A stretch of 64,000 nt of DNA. Origin: PFL42 sp963789825. GTDB taxonomy: Bacteria > Chloroflexota > Anaerolineae > Anaerolineales > E44-bin32. The notes under the pieces were generated by a model. The model saw only the letters and a list, made by a program, of their open reading frames with translations, ran no database searches and was not told the DNA's origin. How positions within the stretch are numbered: position 1 is the stretch's first letter; each line of letters opens with the position of its first letter. Position numbers and translations under genes: made by a program. Of this stretch, positions 30,691 to 41,254 are shown piece by piece. The DNA is taken from contig CAWBME010000005.1 in NCBI GenBank assembly GCA_963789825.1, positions 124,001 through 188,000 on the forward strand, in the 5' to 3' direction.

Positions 30691-31203
30691 ATGGATCTCG
30701 AGGCGGTCATCCAGGACTTGCAGTCGGAGCTCGGCCAGGCCGTTCTGGGAGTGGAGCGTGGGCATGGCGAGCTTGGCTTGCTGCTCGCGCCCGAGCGTGT
30801 GCTCACCGCCTGCCAGCTGCTGCGCGAGCGCCACAGCTTCGACCTGCTCATCGCCCTGACCGCGGTCGACTACTGGCCGAGCGAGCCGCGTTTTGTCCTG
30901 GTGTACAAGCTGTACAGCACCAAGGGCAACGCCTTCTTCGGGCTGCGCTTGCCGGTCGCCGGGACGGCGGCCGAGGTCCCGACGCTGGAGAACATCTTCC
31001 CCAACGCCAACTGGCACGAGCGCGAGATCTACGACATGTTCGGGGTTCGCTTCACCGGGCACTCCGATCTGCGCAGGATCCTGATGCCGCATGACTGGCA
31101 GGGCCATCCACTGCGCAAGGATCACCCGCTCGGCTATGAAGAAGTCCAGTTCACCTTCAATTTCGACGAAATCGACCGGCGCAAGCCGTACGCCACACAG
31201 TAG
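30691..31203 (+). CDS. nuoC: NADH-quinone oxidoreductase subunit C
   Basis: 30-kDa-type subunit of the peripheral arm, 170 aa. The signature is WHEREIYDMFGVRFTGHSDL followed by RILMPHDWQGHPLRKDHPLGYE. ATG 30691 is chosen; TTG 30685 is an in-frame alternative. It is a separate gene from nuoD, unlike the fused nuoCD of enterobacteria. About 40 bp separate it from nuoB and 15 bp from nuoD. Confidence 0.94.
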   Translation: MDLEAVIQDLQSELGQAVLGVERGHGELGLLLAPERVLTACQLLRERHSFDLLIALTAVDYWPSEPRFVLVYKLYSTKGNAFFGLRLPVAGTAAEVPTLENIFPNANWHEREIYDMFGVRFTGHSDLRRILMPHDWQGHPLRKDHPLGYEEVQFTFNFDEIDRRKPYATQ

Positions 31204-31218
31204 ACACGGGGCCGCCGG

Positions 31219-32451
31219 ATGCCAGCGCCGACACTCGAAGTCGCATTCGACGAACTCAAGCACCTGGTCTCGAGCCGCGCCATCGAGGGCGATACGCTGC
31301 TGCTCAACATGGGGCCGCAGCATCCCAGCACGCATGGCGTGCTGCGCCTGTTGCTCGAACTCGAGGGCGAGATCGTCCTCAACTGCATCCCCGACATCGG
31401 GTTCCTGCATACCGGCATCGAAAAGAACATGGAGGCCAAGAACTACCTCCAGGCTCTGGTGATGACCGACCGCATGGACTACCTGAACAACGTCGGCAAC
31501 AATCTGGTCTACTGCCTGGCGATCGAGAAGCTGGTCGGGCTGGATGTTCCGCCCCGCGCCCAGGCGGTGCGGGTGATCCTGACGGAATTGCAGCGCATCG
31601 CCTCCCACCTGGTCTGGCTGGCCACCTCCAGCCTGGATCTGGCGGCGATGTCCACCTTCCTGTACTGCTTCCGTGAGCGCGAGATCATCCTGGACATCTT
31701 TGAGATGTGCTCCGGGCAGCGGATGATGACGTCGTACATCCGCCCGGGGGGGATCTGGCGCGACGTGCCCGGTGAATTCGAGGAGGCCGTGCGCCAGTTC
31801 CTGCGCCTGTTCCCGCGGCGCATCCGGCAGTATGAGTCGCTGCTGACCAAGAACCCGCTGTTCGTCGACCGCACCAAGCAGATCGGCGTGCTGAGCACCG
31901 AGCAGGCGCTGCGGCTGGGGGTGACCGGGCCGATGCTGCGTGCCACCGGCCTCGCCTTCGACCTGCGCAAGGCGCAGCCCTATTCGGGCTACGAGCAGTA
32001 TGACTTCGAAGTGCCCACGGCGACCGGCGGCGACACGTACGATCGCTACCTGGTGCGCATGGAAGAGATGCGCCAGTCGCTGCGCATCATCGAACAGGCT
32101 CTCAACCGCCTTCCGGACGGCCCCTTCATCAGCGACAACCGCAAGTTCGTCCCGCCGCCGCGCGCCGAGCTTGGCACCAGCATGGAGGCCGTGATCCACC
32201 ATTTCAAGCTGTGGACCGAGGGTTTCTCGGCACCGAAGGGCAACGTGTTCCTCCCGGTCGAGTCGCCGCGCGGCGTGCTTGGCTGCTACCTGGAGGGCGA
32301 TGGCGGGCCGAAGCCCTATCGAGTGCACTTCCGCACCCCGACCTTCGCTCACTTGCAGGCGCTGCCGGTGATGAGCCGCGGTCACTTCGTCGCCGACTTG
32401 GTGGCGATCATCGGCAGCATCGACATTGTGCTCGGAGACGCCGACCGCTGA
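31219..32451 (+). CDS. nuoD: NADH-quinone oxidoreductase subunit D
   Basis: 49-kDa-type subunit forming the quinone pocket with NuoB, 410 aa. NMGPQHPSTHGVLRLLLELEGE is the conserved beta-hairpin containing the quinone-head His, and IGFLHTGIEKNME and RMDYLNNVGNN follow. The C-terminus ends IGSIDIVLGDADR, the family signature. No frame break. It lacks the Ni-binding cysteines of the related hydrogenase large subunits, confirming complex I rather than a hydrogenase. Confidence 0.95.
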   Translation: MPAPTLEVAFDELKHLVSSRAIEGDTLLLNMGPQHPSTHGVLRLLLELEGEIVLNCIPDIGFLHTGIEKNMEAKNYLQALVMTDRMDYLNNVGNNLVYCLAIEKLVGLDVPPRAQAVRVILTELQRIASHLVWLATSSLDLAAMSTFLYCFREREIILDIFEMCSGQRMMTSYIRPGGIWRDVPGEFEEAVRQFLRLFPRRIRQYESLLTKNPLFVDRTKQIGVLSTEQALRLGVTGPMLRATGLAFDLRKAQPYSGYEQYDFEVPTATGGDTYDRYLVRMEEMRQSLRIIEQALNRLPDGPFISDNRKFVPPPRAELGTSMEAVIHHFKLWTEGFSAPKGNVFLPVESPRGVLGCYLEGDGGPKPYRVHFRTPTFAHLQALPVMSRGHFVADLVAIIGSIDIVLGDADR

Positions 32452-32484
32452 CGGTCGGTCCGCCGAAGACGGAGGAGCGCGCCC

Positions 32485-32985
32485 TTGCTCAGCGAGAAGT
32501 ACCCGCAGGAGATCGAGCGCATCCTGGCGAATTACCCGCCGGACCAGCAGCGCTCGGCCGTGATGCCCCTGCTGTACCTGGCGCAGCGCCAAGACGGCTA
32601 CGTCACCCGCGCTGCGATGGAAGAGGTGGCGGCGCTGGTCGGGCTCGAGGTCACCCAGGTTGGCTCGCTGATCGGGTTCTACACGCTCTATCATGACGAA
32701 CCCGGCGGTACGTACCGCATTCAGGTGTGCACCGACCTGCCCTGCGCACTCAAGGGCGCCGAGGCTTTCGCGGAGGACTTGTGCCGCAACCTGGGCATCC
32801 GACTGGGAGAGACCACGCCCGATGGCACGGTGACGGTTGAAGCGGTGATGTGCCTGGCGGGGTGTGACCGGGCGCCGCTGTTCCAACTGCAGGCGCCGGA
32901 TGGCATCCACTATCACGAGAATCAGACGCTCGAGTCGGCGCTCGAGCTGGTCGAGCGCCTGCGCCAAGAGGGGCGCCGTGGCTGA
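32485..32985 (+). CDS. nuoE: NADH-quinone oxidoreductase subunit E
   Basis: 24-kDa-type thioredoxin-like [2Fe-2S] subunit (cluster N1a) of the NADH module, 166 aa. Ligands are CTDLPC and CLAGCD, in the family pattern C-x4-C and C-x3-C. It starts at TTG 32485, supported by GGAGGAGCGCGCCC directly upstream. It overlaps nuoF by 8 nt. Its presence with nuoF and nuoG shows that this complex I can accept electrons from NADH, unlike the 11-subunit forms. Confidence 0.94.
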   Translation: MLSEKYPQEIERILANYPPDQQRSAVMPLLYLAQRQDGYVTRAAMEEVAALVGLEVTQVGSLIGFYTLYHDEPGGTYRIQVCTDLPCALKGAEAFAEDLCRNLGIRLGETTPDGTVTVEAVMCLAGCDRAPLFQLQAPDGIHYHENQTLESALELVERLRQEGRRG

Positions 32986-34232
32986 GCTGCTGCTGCTGCG
33001 CCACCGCGACCGGCCGGAGCTGGGCGAGCTGAAGGGTTATCAGGCCCAAGGCGGTTTCGACGGATTGCGCAAAGCCGTCGCGACGATGACCCCGGCGGAA
33101 GTGATCGATCTGGTCAAGGCCTCGGGCTTGCGCGGCCGCGGCGGCGCCGGATTCCCGACAGGGGTCAAGTGGAGCTTTCTCTCCCCTGGCGTGTTCCCGC
33201 GCTACGTTGTTGCCAATGCCGACGAATCGGAGCCCGGAACGTTCAAGGACCGGGAACTGATGGAGCGCAACCCCTACCAGTTCCTGGAGGGAGTGGCGAT
33301 CTGCGCCTATGCCGCGCAGTCCAGTCTGGCATACGTCTACTGCCGTGGCGAGTTCTGGGACTTGGCGCATCGCCTCGAGGAGAACCTGCAGGCCATGCGC
33401 CGCGCCGGCTTGCTCGGCGAGAAGCTATTCGGGAGCGCCTACAGCCTCGATATCCGCTTGCACCTCGGGGCTGGCGCCTACATCTGTGGTGAAGAATCGG
33501 CGCTGCTCGAATCCCTCGAGGGCAAGCTCGGCCAGCCTCGGCTGCGGCCGCCGTTCCCGGCCGCAGTTGGGCTGTACGGCAAGCCGACCGTGGTCAACAA
33601 CGTCGAGACGCTGACCAACCTGCCGCTGATCCTCACCCGACGGCGCGGATTGGTATCGAACCTTCGGTACGGAGAAGAGCCCGGGCACCAAGATCTTCAG
33701 CCTGTCCGGGCACGTCGCCCGGCCCGGCAACTACGAGCTTCCGCTGGGCACGACGTTCCGCGAGCTGATCTTCACCCACGGCGGCGGGACGCCTTCGGGG
33801 CTCGCCGTCAAGGCGATCATGCCCGCTGGCGCCTCCTCCTCGATCCTGCCTGGCACGGAGGCCGTGCTCGACACCCCGATGGACTACGAGGCGGTGGCGG
33901 CGGCAGGCTCGGCGCTCGGGTCGGCCTCGGTGATCGTGATGGACGAGAGCGTCGATCTGGCCTGGGTGCTCAAGAAGACCAACGAGTTCTTCAAGCATGA
34001 GTCCTGCGGCAAGTGCACGCCTTGCCGAGAGGGCACCTACTGGATGCTGCATGCCATCGAGCGCATCGAGGCCGGCGGCGCGGACGGCGAGGTGATGCTG
34101 CTGCGCTCGGTCGCCTCCGGCATGCAGGGCAAGTGCCTGTGCGCGCTGGGTGAGTTCTCGACCATGCCGGTGGTCACTGGGATCGACCGCTTCCCGGAAG
34201 ACTTCCAGCCTCAAGCGCGGGGCGGACGATGA
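32978..34232 (+). CDS. nuoF: NADH-quinone oxidoreductase subunit F (apparent frameshift)
   Basis: 51-kDa-type flavoprotein with NADH site, FMN and [4Fe-4S] N3, about 417 aa. GRGGAGFPTGVKWSF binds NADH, ANADESEPGTFKDRELM and GAGAYICGEESALLESLEG bind FMN, and ESCGKCTPCREGT plus a later Cys hold the cluster. One extra base near 33641 breaks the frame: PLILTR should continue GADWYRTFGTEKSPGTKIFS. GTG 32978 overlaps nuoE. Its stop overlaps nuoG (ATGA). As a single-copy catalytic subunit in an otherwise intact operon, a genuine break is unlikely. Confidence 0.93.
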
Positions 34233-36718
34233 CTGCCGCTCAGGTCAGCCTGACGATCGACGGCAAGCCGCTCGAGGTGCCCGCCGGCACGTTGCTGGTG
34301 GACGCTGCCAAGCAGGTCGGCAACGACGTGCCCGTGTTCTGCTATCACCCGAAGCTCGATCCGGTGGGGATGTGCCGGATGTGTCTGGTCGAAATCGGAC
34401 GTCCGCAGCGTGACCGGGCGACGGGCGAGCTGGTGCGCGACCCAAGCGGCCAGCCGGTGCTTTCCTTCAGCGGCAAGCTGGAGACCGCCTGCACGACGCC
34501 GGTCGAAGACGGCTGGGTGGTGCGCAGCGCCAGCGAACTGGCGATCGAGGGGCGCCGCCAGATCGTCGAGTACCTGCTCAGCTCGCATCCCCTCGACTGC
34601 CCGGTGTGTGACAAGGGCGGGGAGTGCCCGCTGCAGAACCTGACCATGGCTCACGGAGCCGGCAAGAGCCGCTTCCTGTTCGACGACAAGATGCGGTTGG
34701 ACAAGCACGTCCCGCTCGGGGAGCTGATCTTCCTCGACCGCGAACGATGCATCCAGTGCGGCCGGTGTGTTCGCTTCCAGGAGGAAGTGGCAGACGATGC
34801 AGTGATCGGATTCTTCGAGCGCGGGCGCAAGCTGGAGATCGTCACCTTCTCGGAGCCCGGCTTCGATTCGATCTTCTCCGGCAACACGACCGACATCTGC
34901 CCGGTGGGGGCCCTGACCACGGCCGACTTCCGCTTCGGCGCTCGCCCCTGGGAGATGAACGCCGCCGCCTCGATCTGCCCGCACTGCCCAGTCGGCTGCA
35001 ACCTGATGATTAACTCGCGGCGCGAGGTGCACAGCGGCGGGAGCCTGGTTGTCAAACGGGCAATGCCCCGCCAGAACGAGCAAGTCAATGAGATCTGGAT
35101 TTGCGACAAGGGGCGGTTTGGCTATGCCTTCGGCGACAGTCCAGAACGCCTGACCCGCCCCATGGTCCGCCGGGATGGCACACTGGTCAAGACGACCTGG
35201 GACGAAGCGATGGCGGCGGTGGCGGCCGGCATGCGCGGCGCAGGCAAGGATCTCCTGGGGATCGCCGGCGGCCGCGCCTCGAACGAGGATCTGTTCAACT
35301 TCCGGTCACTGGTGGATCGTTTGGACGGGTTGCTCGTGCTGGATGAGCGCATGCCGGGTGGCGAGTGGACCGGCCTGGGGCCGGGCTCCGACCTGGGGCG
35401 CCTGGGCGCGGCGGATGCGGTGGTGGTCGCCGCTTGTGACCTGCACGAAGAAGCCCCGATCTGGTGGCTCCGTCTGAAGCAGGCGGCCGAGCGCGGAACA
35501 ACCGTGATCACGCTCAACCTGCGGCCGACGCGGCTGGACAAGCATGCCGCCTACAGCCTGCAGCATGAGCTGGGGGGGATCAGCGAACTGGCGCTTGCCC
35601 TGCAGGACTCCAGCCGGGCGCCCACAGGAAGCCGTCTGCGAGCCGCCGCCGACGCACTGGCCGCGGCCGAGAACGTGATCGTGTTCTATGGCCGCGAGGG
35701 GCTGTCTGCGGACGAAGGCCAAGCGTTGGCCGCCGGGTGGGCGCGCTGGCTGGCTAGGACGAGCCGCAGCGGCAAGGCCAACAACGGACTGGTTGCAGTC
35801 TGGCCGCGCAGCAACAGCCAGGGCGCATGGGATCTGGGCCTTCGCCCGGCGGCTGACGGACTATTGCCGGCGCTGGTCGGCAAACGTTTCGCCTATGTGA
35901 TGGCCTGCGATCCCGTCGGGGATGACCCGAAGTTGGGGGAGGCATTTCGCCAGCTCGAGTTCGTCGTTGTCCAGGAGCTGTTTCTCACCGCAACGGCGAG
36001 CCTGGCGGACGTGGTGCTGCCGGCCCAGACCTTCCTGGAGCGTGACGGCACACTGACCTCTGGCGAGCGGCGGGTCCAACGCTTCTACCCCGTCGTGCCG
36101 GCCGTGGGGGATGCGCGGCCCGACTGGCAAGCGGTAGCCCACGTTGGCGCCGCCCTGGGTGTCCCCTTGGAGAGCCGGTCGGCGGCGGCCATCATGTTGT
36201 CGATCCAGGCCGCCATCCCGGACTACGCCGAGGCCAGCTACCAGGCGTTGGCGCAGACGTCCGAGCAATGGCCGCCGGTCGGTGGCGCCGACCTGTACTT
36301 CGGCGGAACCGCCTACAAGAACCGGCAAGGGCTGGGCGTGCAACTCCCCCGCGCGCTCCGGGCAGAGGATCTTCCAGGCGAGCCGCGGGCTTCGCAGCCC
36401 CGCCAACCCAGGCCAACCGGGCTCACCCTGGTTCCGGTCGCCAGGTTGTACGACCAGGGGACCACGCTCCGCCCGTGCACGCTGCTGCAGGACAGGATGG
36501 CGACCCCTGGCATCGAGCTCAACCCGGGGGACGCCGAGCGGCTGGGGCTCGCCGACGGCGCCGTGCTGGGGCTGTCCTGGGAGGGTGGCACGCAGGAGAT
36601 CCGCGTACGGCTGTCGGCGGACGTCCCTGCCGGCCTGGCGCTTGTGCCGCGCAGCACCGGGCTGAAGCTCGATGAGCCGGTGGCGGCGCCCCTTCCAGTG
36701 GCGGGGGTGCGCCGATGA
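34229..36718 (+). CDS. nuoG: NADH-quinone oxidoreductase subunit G
   Basis: 75-kDa-type subunit, 829 aa, no frame break. The N-terminus has a plant-type [2Fe-2S] site (CYHPKLDPVGMCRMC and a fourth Cys in TACTTP), a His-Cys3 [4Fe-4S] site (HPLDCPVCDKGGEC) and a further site (CIQCGRC with CPVGAL). CPHCPVGCN plus a Cys in IWICDKGRFGY fits the extra N7 cluster found in some bacteria such as E. coli and Thermus. The remainder is a molybdopterin-oxidoreductase-like domain, normally cofactor-free in complex I. Overlaps nuoH by 4 nt. Confidence 0.94.
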   Translation: MTAAQVSLTIDGKPLEVPAGTLLVDAAKQVGNDVPVFCYHPKLDPVGMCRMCLVEIGRPQRDRATGELVRDPSGQPVLSFSGKLETACTTPVEDGWVVRSASELAIEGRRQIVEYLLSSHPLDCPVCDKGGECPLQNLTMAHGAGKSRFLFDDKMRLDKHVPLGELIFLDRERCIQCGRCVRFQEEVADDAVIGFFERGRKLEIVTFSEPGFDSIFSGNTTDICPVGALTTADFRFGARPWEMNAAASICPHCPVGCNLMINSRREVHSGGSLVVKRAMPRQNEQVNEIWICDKGRFGYAFGDSPERLTRPMVRRDGTLVKTTWDEAMAAVAAGMRGAGKDLLGIAGGRASNEDLFNFRSLVDRLDGLLVLDERMPGGEWTGLGPGSDLGRLGAADAVVVAACDLHEEAPIWWLRLKQAAERGTTVITLNLRPTRLDKHAAYSLQHELGGISELALALQDSSRAPTGSRLRAAADALAAAENVIVFYGREGLSADEGQALAAGWARWLARTSRSGKANNGLVAVWPRSNSQGAWDLGLRPAADGLLPALVGKRFAYVMACDPVGDDPKLGEAFRQLEFVVVQELFLTATASLADVVLPAQTFLERDGTLTSGERRVQRFYPVVPAVGDARPDWQAVAHVGAALGVPLESRSAAAIMLSIQAAIPDYAEASYQALAQTSEQWPPVGGADLYFGGTAYKNRQGLGVQLPRALRAEDLPGEPRASQPRQPRPTGLTLVPVARLYDQGTTLRPCTLLQDRMATPGIELNPGDAERLGLADGAVLGLSWEGGTQEIRVRLSADVPAGLALVPRSTGLKLDEPVAAPLPVAGVRR

Positions 36719-37730
36719 CGCTGGATTGGGCCAGCCGTCGCCGAATGGACGGTCAAGTCCCTGATCCTGATCGTGCTGCTGTTGACTGGTTTTGCCTACC
36801 TGACCTTCTTCGAGCGGCGGGTACTGGCCAAGATGCAGGTGCGCATCGGGCCCAATCGAGCCGGCCCGATGGGCATCCTCCAGCCGATCGCCGATGGCGT
36901 CAAGCTGATCTTCAAGGAGGAACTGATCCCCGACAAGGCCGACAAGGTGGTCTTCGTTCTGGCGCCGGTGATCACGGTCGATTCCGGCGCTGATCATTCT
37001 GGCAGTGGTGCCCTTCGGACCGCCGCTCGAGATCGGCGGCCGGGTGATCCCGATGGGGATCGCCGACGGACTGAACGTGGGCGTGCTGTACATCATGGCG
37101 GTGGCCTCGGTGGCGGTGTACGGCATCACGCTGGCTGGATGGTCGTCGAACAACAAGTATGCCTTGCTGGGCGGCCTGCGTTCATCGGCTCAGATGGTGA
37201 GCTACGAAATCGCCCTGGGGCTTTCGTTCATCGGTCCCATTCTGCTGGCTAACTCGATGAGCATGCGCTCGATCGTCGAGGCCCAGCAGGGGTGGTGGTT
37301 CATCCTGGTGCAGCCCATCGGCTTCGTGATCTTCCTGATCGCCACGGTGGCCGAGGTCAACCGGGCGCCCTTCGATATGCCCGAGGCGGAGCAGGAACTG
37401 GCGGCCGGCTACCATGTCGAGTACTCGGGCATGAAGTTCGCCCTGATGTTCATGGCGGAGTATGACAAGATGATCGCCGTGGCCGCCATCGGCGCCTCGC
37501 TCTTCCTGGGCGGCTACTGGGGCCCGTGGGTCGATCAGGTGCCGCTGCTCGGGCCGTTGTACCTGTTCCTCAAAGTGGTGGCCATCCTGTTCCTGATGAT
37601 CTGGATGCGGGCCACCTTGCCGCGTCTGCGCTACGACCGGCTGATGGCATTCGGCTGGAAGGTGATGCTGCCACTGGCGCTGGTGAATGTTGTGCTGACC
37701 GCCGGGCTGGTATTGGTCGTAGGAGGCTGA
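36715..37730 (+). CDS. nuoH: NADH-quinone oxidoreductase subunit H (two apparent frameshifts)
   Basis: Membrane subunit lining the quinone channel, about 337 aa with eight helices after correction. FAYLTFFERRVLAKMQVRIGPNRAGP and VAEVNRAPFDMPEAEQELAAGYHVEYSG are family signatures. Two single extra bases break it: near 36731-36735 (TLDWA should run to AVAEWTVKSLILIVLL) and near 36981 (APVITV to PALIILAVVPFGPP). ATG 36715 overlaps the nuoG stop. The lesions are the same kind as in nuoF and nuoL. Confidence 0.93.
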
Positions 37731-37732
37731 GC

Positions 37733-38236
37733 GTGTTCGCGGTGGATCTGGCGCGCGGCATGTGGACGACACTGCGCTCGATGTTCGAGCGGCCGGTGAC
37801 GTACCAGTACCCGGAGGTCAAGCGGCCCGTGCGTGAGCGGTTCCGCGGCCGCCACGCTTTGAAGCGCTACGACAACGGGCTGGAGAAGTGCATCGGCTGC
37901 GCGCTGTGCGCGGCCGCCTGCCCGGCGGATGCGATCTTCGTCGAGGCGTCGGAGAACAGCGACGCCGTCCGCTACTCCCCCGGCGAACGCTACGCCAGCA
38001 CCTATGAGATCAACATGCTGCGCTGCATCTTCTGTGGCTACTGCGAGGATGCCTGCCCTACCGAAGCGATCGTCCTCGAGCACAATTACGAGCTCTCCTT
38101 CACCCTGCGGCGGCAGGCGCTGTACACGCGGGAGCTGCTGCTTGATCCGGTGCCCGCCGGCGGGCAGCCGACCCCGATGGCGGTGCCTCCGGGGGCGTTC
38201 CCCCGGTCGATCCCCGAAATGAAGAATCCGGACTGA
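37733..38236 (+). CDS. nuoI: NADH-quinone oxidoreductase subunit I
   Basis: Ferredoxin-like subunit carrying clusters N6a and N6b, 167 aa. Two [4Fe-4S] motifs are intact: CIGCALCAAACP and CIFCGYCEDACP, with AIVLEHNYELS after the second. GTG 37733 follows AGGAGG, which lies in the last codons of nuoH. The C-terminal ~25 residues are Pro-rich and variable. It relays electrons from NuoG to NuoB. Confidence 0.95.
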   Translation: MFAVDLARGMWTTLRSMFERPVTYQYPEVKRPVRERFRGRHALKRYDNGLEKCIGCALCAAACPADAIFVEASENSDAVRYSPGERYASTYEINMLRCIFCGYCEDACPTEAIVLEHNYELSFTLRRQALYTRELLLDPVPAGGQPTPMAVPPGAFPRSIPEMKNPD

Positions 38237-38269
38237 CCGAGGCGGCGGGCGGCGAGGTGGACGGACGCG

Positions 38270-38788
38270 ATGACGGGTGATCTGGTGATCTTCTTCTTGC
38301 TGGCGGTGATCGCCATTGCCACTGCGGTCAGCGTCGTCTTGAGCCGCAATGCCGTGTACTCGGCGGCGTTCCTGGTGCTCAACCTGACCACGGTCGCTCT
38401 GTTCTACATCCTGCTGTACGCCTCGTTCATTGCCATGATCCAGCTGGCCGTGTACGTCGGGGCGATCGTGGTGCTGTTCCTGTTTGTGATCATGCTGCTC
38501 GGGGCCGATCGCGGCGAGAGCGCGCAGACGCTGCTCTGGCAGCGACCGCTGGCCATTGGGCTGGGGGTTGTCCTGGTTGGAGTGCTGTTCTACGTGTTCG
38601 TGATCGCCGGCCCATTCCCGGCGACGGCGGCCAGCGAGCTCCCGGCGGGCTTCGGCGGGCCGGAAGCGGTGGGCACGCTGCTGCTGTCGGACTACGTGCT
38701 GCCGCTGGAAGTCACCTCGGTGCTCTTGCTGGCGGCCATGGTCGGCGCCATTGTCCTGACGCGGGCCGAGCGCAGGGAGAAGCGATGA
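38270..38788 (+). CDS. nuoJ: NADH-quinone oxidoreductase subunit J
   Basis: Membrane subunit of 172 aa with five predicted helices. The N-terminal helix FFLLAVIAIATAVSVVLSRN, the third helix YVGAIVVLFLFVIMLLG (containing the pi-bulge region) and the last helix EVTSVLLLAAMVGAIVLTRAE match the family. The stop overlaps the ATG of nuoK by 4 nt. Confidence 0.93.
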   Translation: MTGDLVIFFLLAVIAIATAVSVVLSRNAVYSAAFLVLNLTTVALFYILLYASFIAMIQLAVYVGAIVVLFLFVIMLLGADRGESAQTLLWQRPLAIGLGVVLVGVLFYVFVIAGPFPATAASELPAGFGGPEAVGTLLLSDYVLPLEVTSVLLLAAMVGAIVLTRAERREKR

Positions 38789-39090
38789 ACGTCCCGGTGA
38801 TGTACATCGTCGGCCTGGCAGCCATCGTCTTCACCATTGGCGTGGTGGGTGTGCTGATCCGGCGCAACGCCATCGTCGCCTTCATGTCGGTTGAGCTGAT
38901 GCTCAACGCCTCCAACCTGGCGCTGATCGCCTTCGCCCGCTCGCTGCCCGACGGCAGCGGTCACGTGATCGTGTTCTTCGTGATCGCCGTGGCTGCGGCC
39001 GAAGTCGCCGTGGGGTTGGCGCTGATCGTGGACATCTTCAAGCTGCGCCACAGCATCGACGTCGACGAGATGAGCAGCCTGAAAGGGTAG
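38785..39090 (+). CDS. nuoK: NADH-quinone oxidoreductase subunit K
   Basis: Antiporter-like small membrane subunit, 101 aa with three helices. Conserved glutamates appear in VELMLNASNLALI and in AAEVAVGLALIV, both needed for proton transfer in characterised homologues. ATG overlaps the nuoJ stop. Length is exactly the family norm. Confidence 0.94.
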   Translation: MNVPVMYIVGLAAIVFTIGVVGVLIRRNAIVAFMSVELMLNASNLALIAFARSLPDGSGHVIVFFVIAVAAAEVAVGLALIVDIFKLRHSIDVDEMSSLKG

Positions 39091-39135
39091 GGATGGAATG
39101 CGCCGTTGGATGCAGGGGCAGGGGAGTGGTCGGTC

Positions 39136-41245
39136 ATGCTGCTGAGTGAGGCTGCGGCTGGCGCCGGCCTGTTCCGTTGGGCGCCGCTGGTGGTCTTCCT
39201 GCCGCTGGTCGGAATGCTGATCAACTTGGCCCTCGGCCGGCGTCAGGGCGAGCGTTTCACCGGGATCCTGGCCACCTCGGCCATTGGCCTGGCTTTCGTT
39301 GTGTCCGTGACCCAACTCTTCGCCCTGATGGAACAGCCGCAAGGGGCGGTGGTGCCGCTGGCGCGCTGGATCCAGGTGGGCGACTTCGAGATCGATTGGT
39401 CGATGCAGATCGACACCCTGTCGGTCACCATGATGCTGATGGTGACCGGGGTGAGCACGCTGATCCACCTCTATGCCACGGGCTACATGCATGAGGACGT
39501 CCGGCTCAACGAGGACCCACGGCGCTTCACTCGTTTCTTCGTCTACTTCAACCTGTTCGTGGCCTCGATGATGATCCTGGTCACGGCGGACAACTTCCTA
39601 ATGATGTTCGTCGGCTGGGAAGGTGTCGGGTTGTGTTCGTACTTGCTGATCGGTTTCTGGTATGAGAAGGGGGCCGATGGCATCGGCAACGCCCTGGCGG
39701 GCAAGAAGGCGTTCATCACCAACCGGGTTGGTGACTTCGGCTTCATGATCGCCATGTTCCTGGTGTTCTGGACGTTCGGCTCACTCAATTTCCAGGAGGT
39801 CTTCCACGGGGCCGAGGCGATGGGGCCGGCGGGCGCGGCGGTGATCACCGCGATCACCTTGTTCCTGCTGTTGGGCGTGACCGGCAAGTCGGCGCAGATC
39901 CCGCTCTACGTCTGGCTGCCGGATGCCATGGCCGGCCCGACGCCGGTTTCGGCGCTGATCCATGCTGCCACGATGGTCACCGCCGGCGTGTACATGATCG
40001 TGCGCACCCACGTCCTCTTCGAGATGGCAACCGTATCGAGCAGCGTGGTCGCCTGGGTCGGGGCCGCCACCGCCTTGTTCGCGGCCACGATCGCCGTCGG
40101 CCAGTACGACATCAAGAAGGTGCTCGCCTACTCGACCATCAGCCAGCTCGGCTTCATGGTGGCGGCCGCCGGCATGGGGGCATACGTCGCCGCCATGTTC
40201 CATCTGGTGGCACACGCCTTCTTCAAGGCGCTGCTGTTCCTCGCCGCCGGATCGGTGATCCTGGGGATCGAGCACGGCCATCATGCTCTGACGGCGCACG
40301 GCCACGACGAGCACAAACCGGCGCACGACCCGGGCGAGCATGCCTTCGACCCACAGGACATGCGCAACATGGGCGGCGTCTGGCGGCGCATGCCGGTCAC
40401 CTTCCTCGTCTTCCTGATCGGTGGGCTGGCGCTGGCGGGGGTGCCTCCCCTGGCTGGCTTCTTCTCGAAGGACGAGATCCTGGCGGATGCCTTCCTGGAA
40501 AACCGCCTCATCTGGGTTGTGCTGACCATCTCTGCCTTCCTGACCGCCTTCTACGTCGGTCGGCAGCTGCTGATGGTGTTCTTCGGCAAGGCGCGCAGCG
40601 AGGCTGCGGGCCACAGCCGGGAGAACCGCCTGGTGATCACCGCCCCGCTGGTGGCGCTGGCGGCGCTGACCGTGTTCGGGGGCGCCATGAATCTGCCCGG
40701 GCTGCATGCGCTGACCGATTGGCTGGGGGAGACGCTGGCGCATGTTCACCCCACCGAGTTCAACGTCCTGATCGCCGCCACGGCCACCGGGCTAGGCGCC
40801 GTTGGCCTGCTGCTGGCCTGGGCTCGCCTATGGCCGCAAGGCGCCGGCGCAGGGCGCGCCGGACCCGCTCAAGCGGCGGCTGGGGCGGGTCTTCACCGGC
40901 ATGGAGAACAAGTGGTGGGTCGATGAGCTCTACCAGCGACTGGTGATCGGACCCTACGTGTCGCTGGCGCGCTGGCTGGCCGACACGGTCGATGGCCGCT
41001 TCTGGCACGACTGGTTCCATGACGTCGTCCTGGCCGGGTCGTTCCGCAAGGCCGCCGGATGGCTGGCCGGGCCCTTCGACCTGGGCGTAGTCGACGCTGC
41101 GGGATCCGGTCTGGGACGCCTGACGCGCGGCGCGGCCGGCCGACTGCAGCGCCTGCAGACCGGCTATGTGCGCAACTACGCCCTGGCGCTGCTGATCGGT
41201 CTGCTGCTGATGTTCGGCATCATCCTGCTGTATCGTGTGATCTGA
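39136..41245 (+). CDS. nuoL: NADH-quinone oxidoreductase subunit L (apparent frameshift)
   Basis: Distal antiporter-like proton-pumping subunit, about 702 aa with around 16 helices and a C-terminal lateral helix. FVGWEGVGLCSYLLIGFWYE and LYVWLPDAMAGPTPVSALIHAATMVTAG carry the conserved Glu and His/Lys path residues. A His/Asp-rich loop (HGHHALTAHGHDEHKPAHDP) is a moderate insertion. The frame breaks near 40820-40825: GLLLAWA should continue to YGRKAPAQGAPDPLKRRLG and the tail ending LLYRVI. Start ATG 39136 chosen; TTG 39106 is an alternative. Confidence 0.92.
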
Positions 41246-41254
41246 GGACGGACC

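Noticed and set aside
30640..32967. Long minus-strand open frame antisense to nuoC-nuoE
   Set aside because: Sense strand carries unmistakable complex I subunits; the antisense frame is a codon-bias shadow in GC-rich DNA with no recognisable domain.
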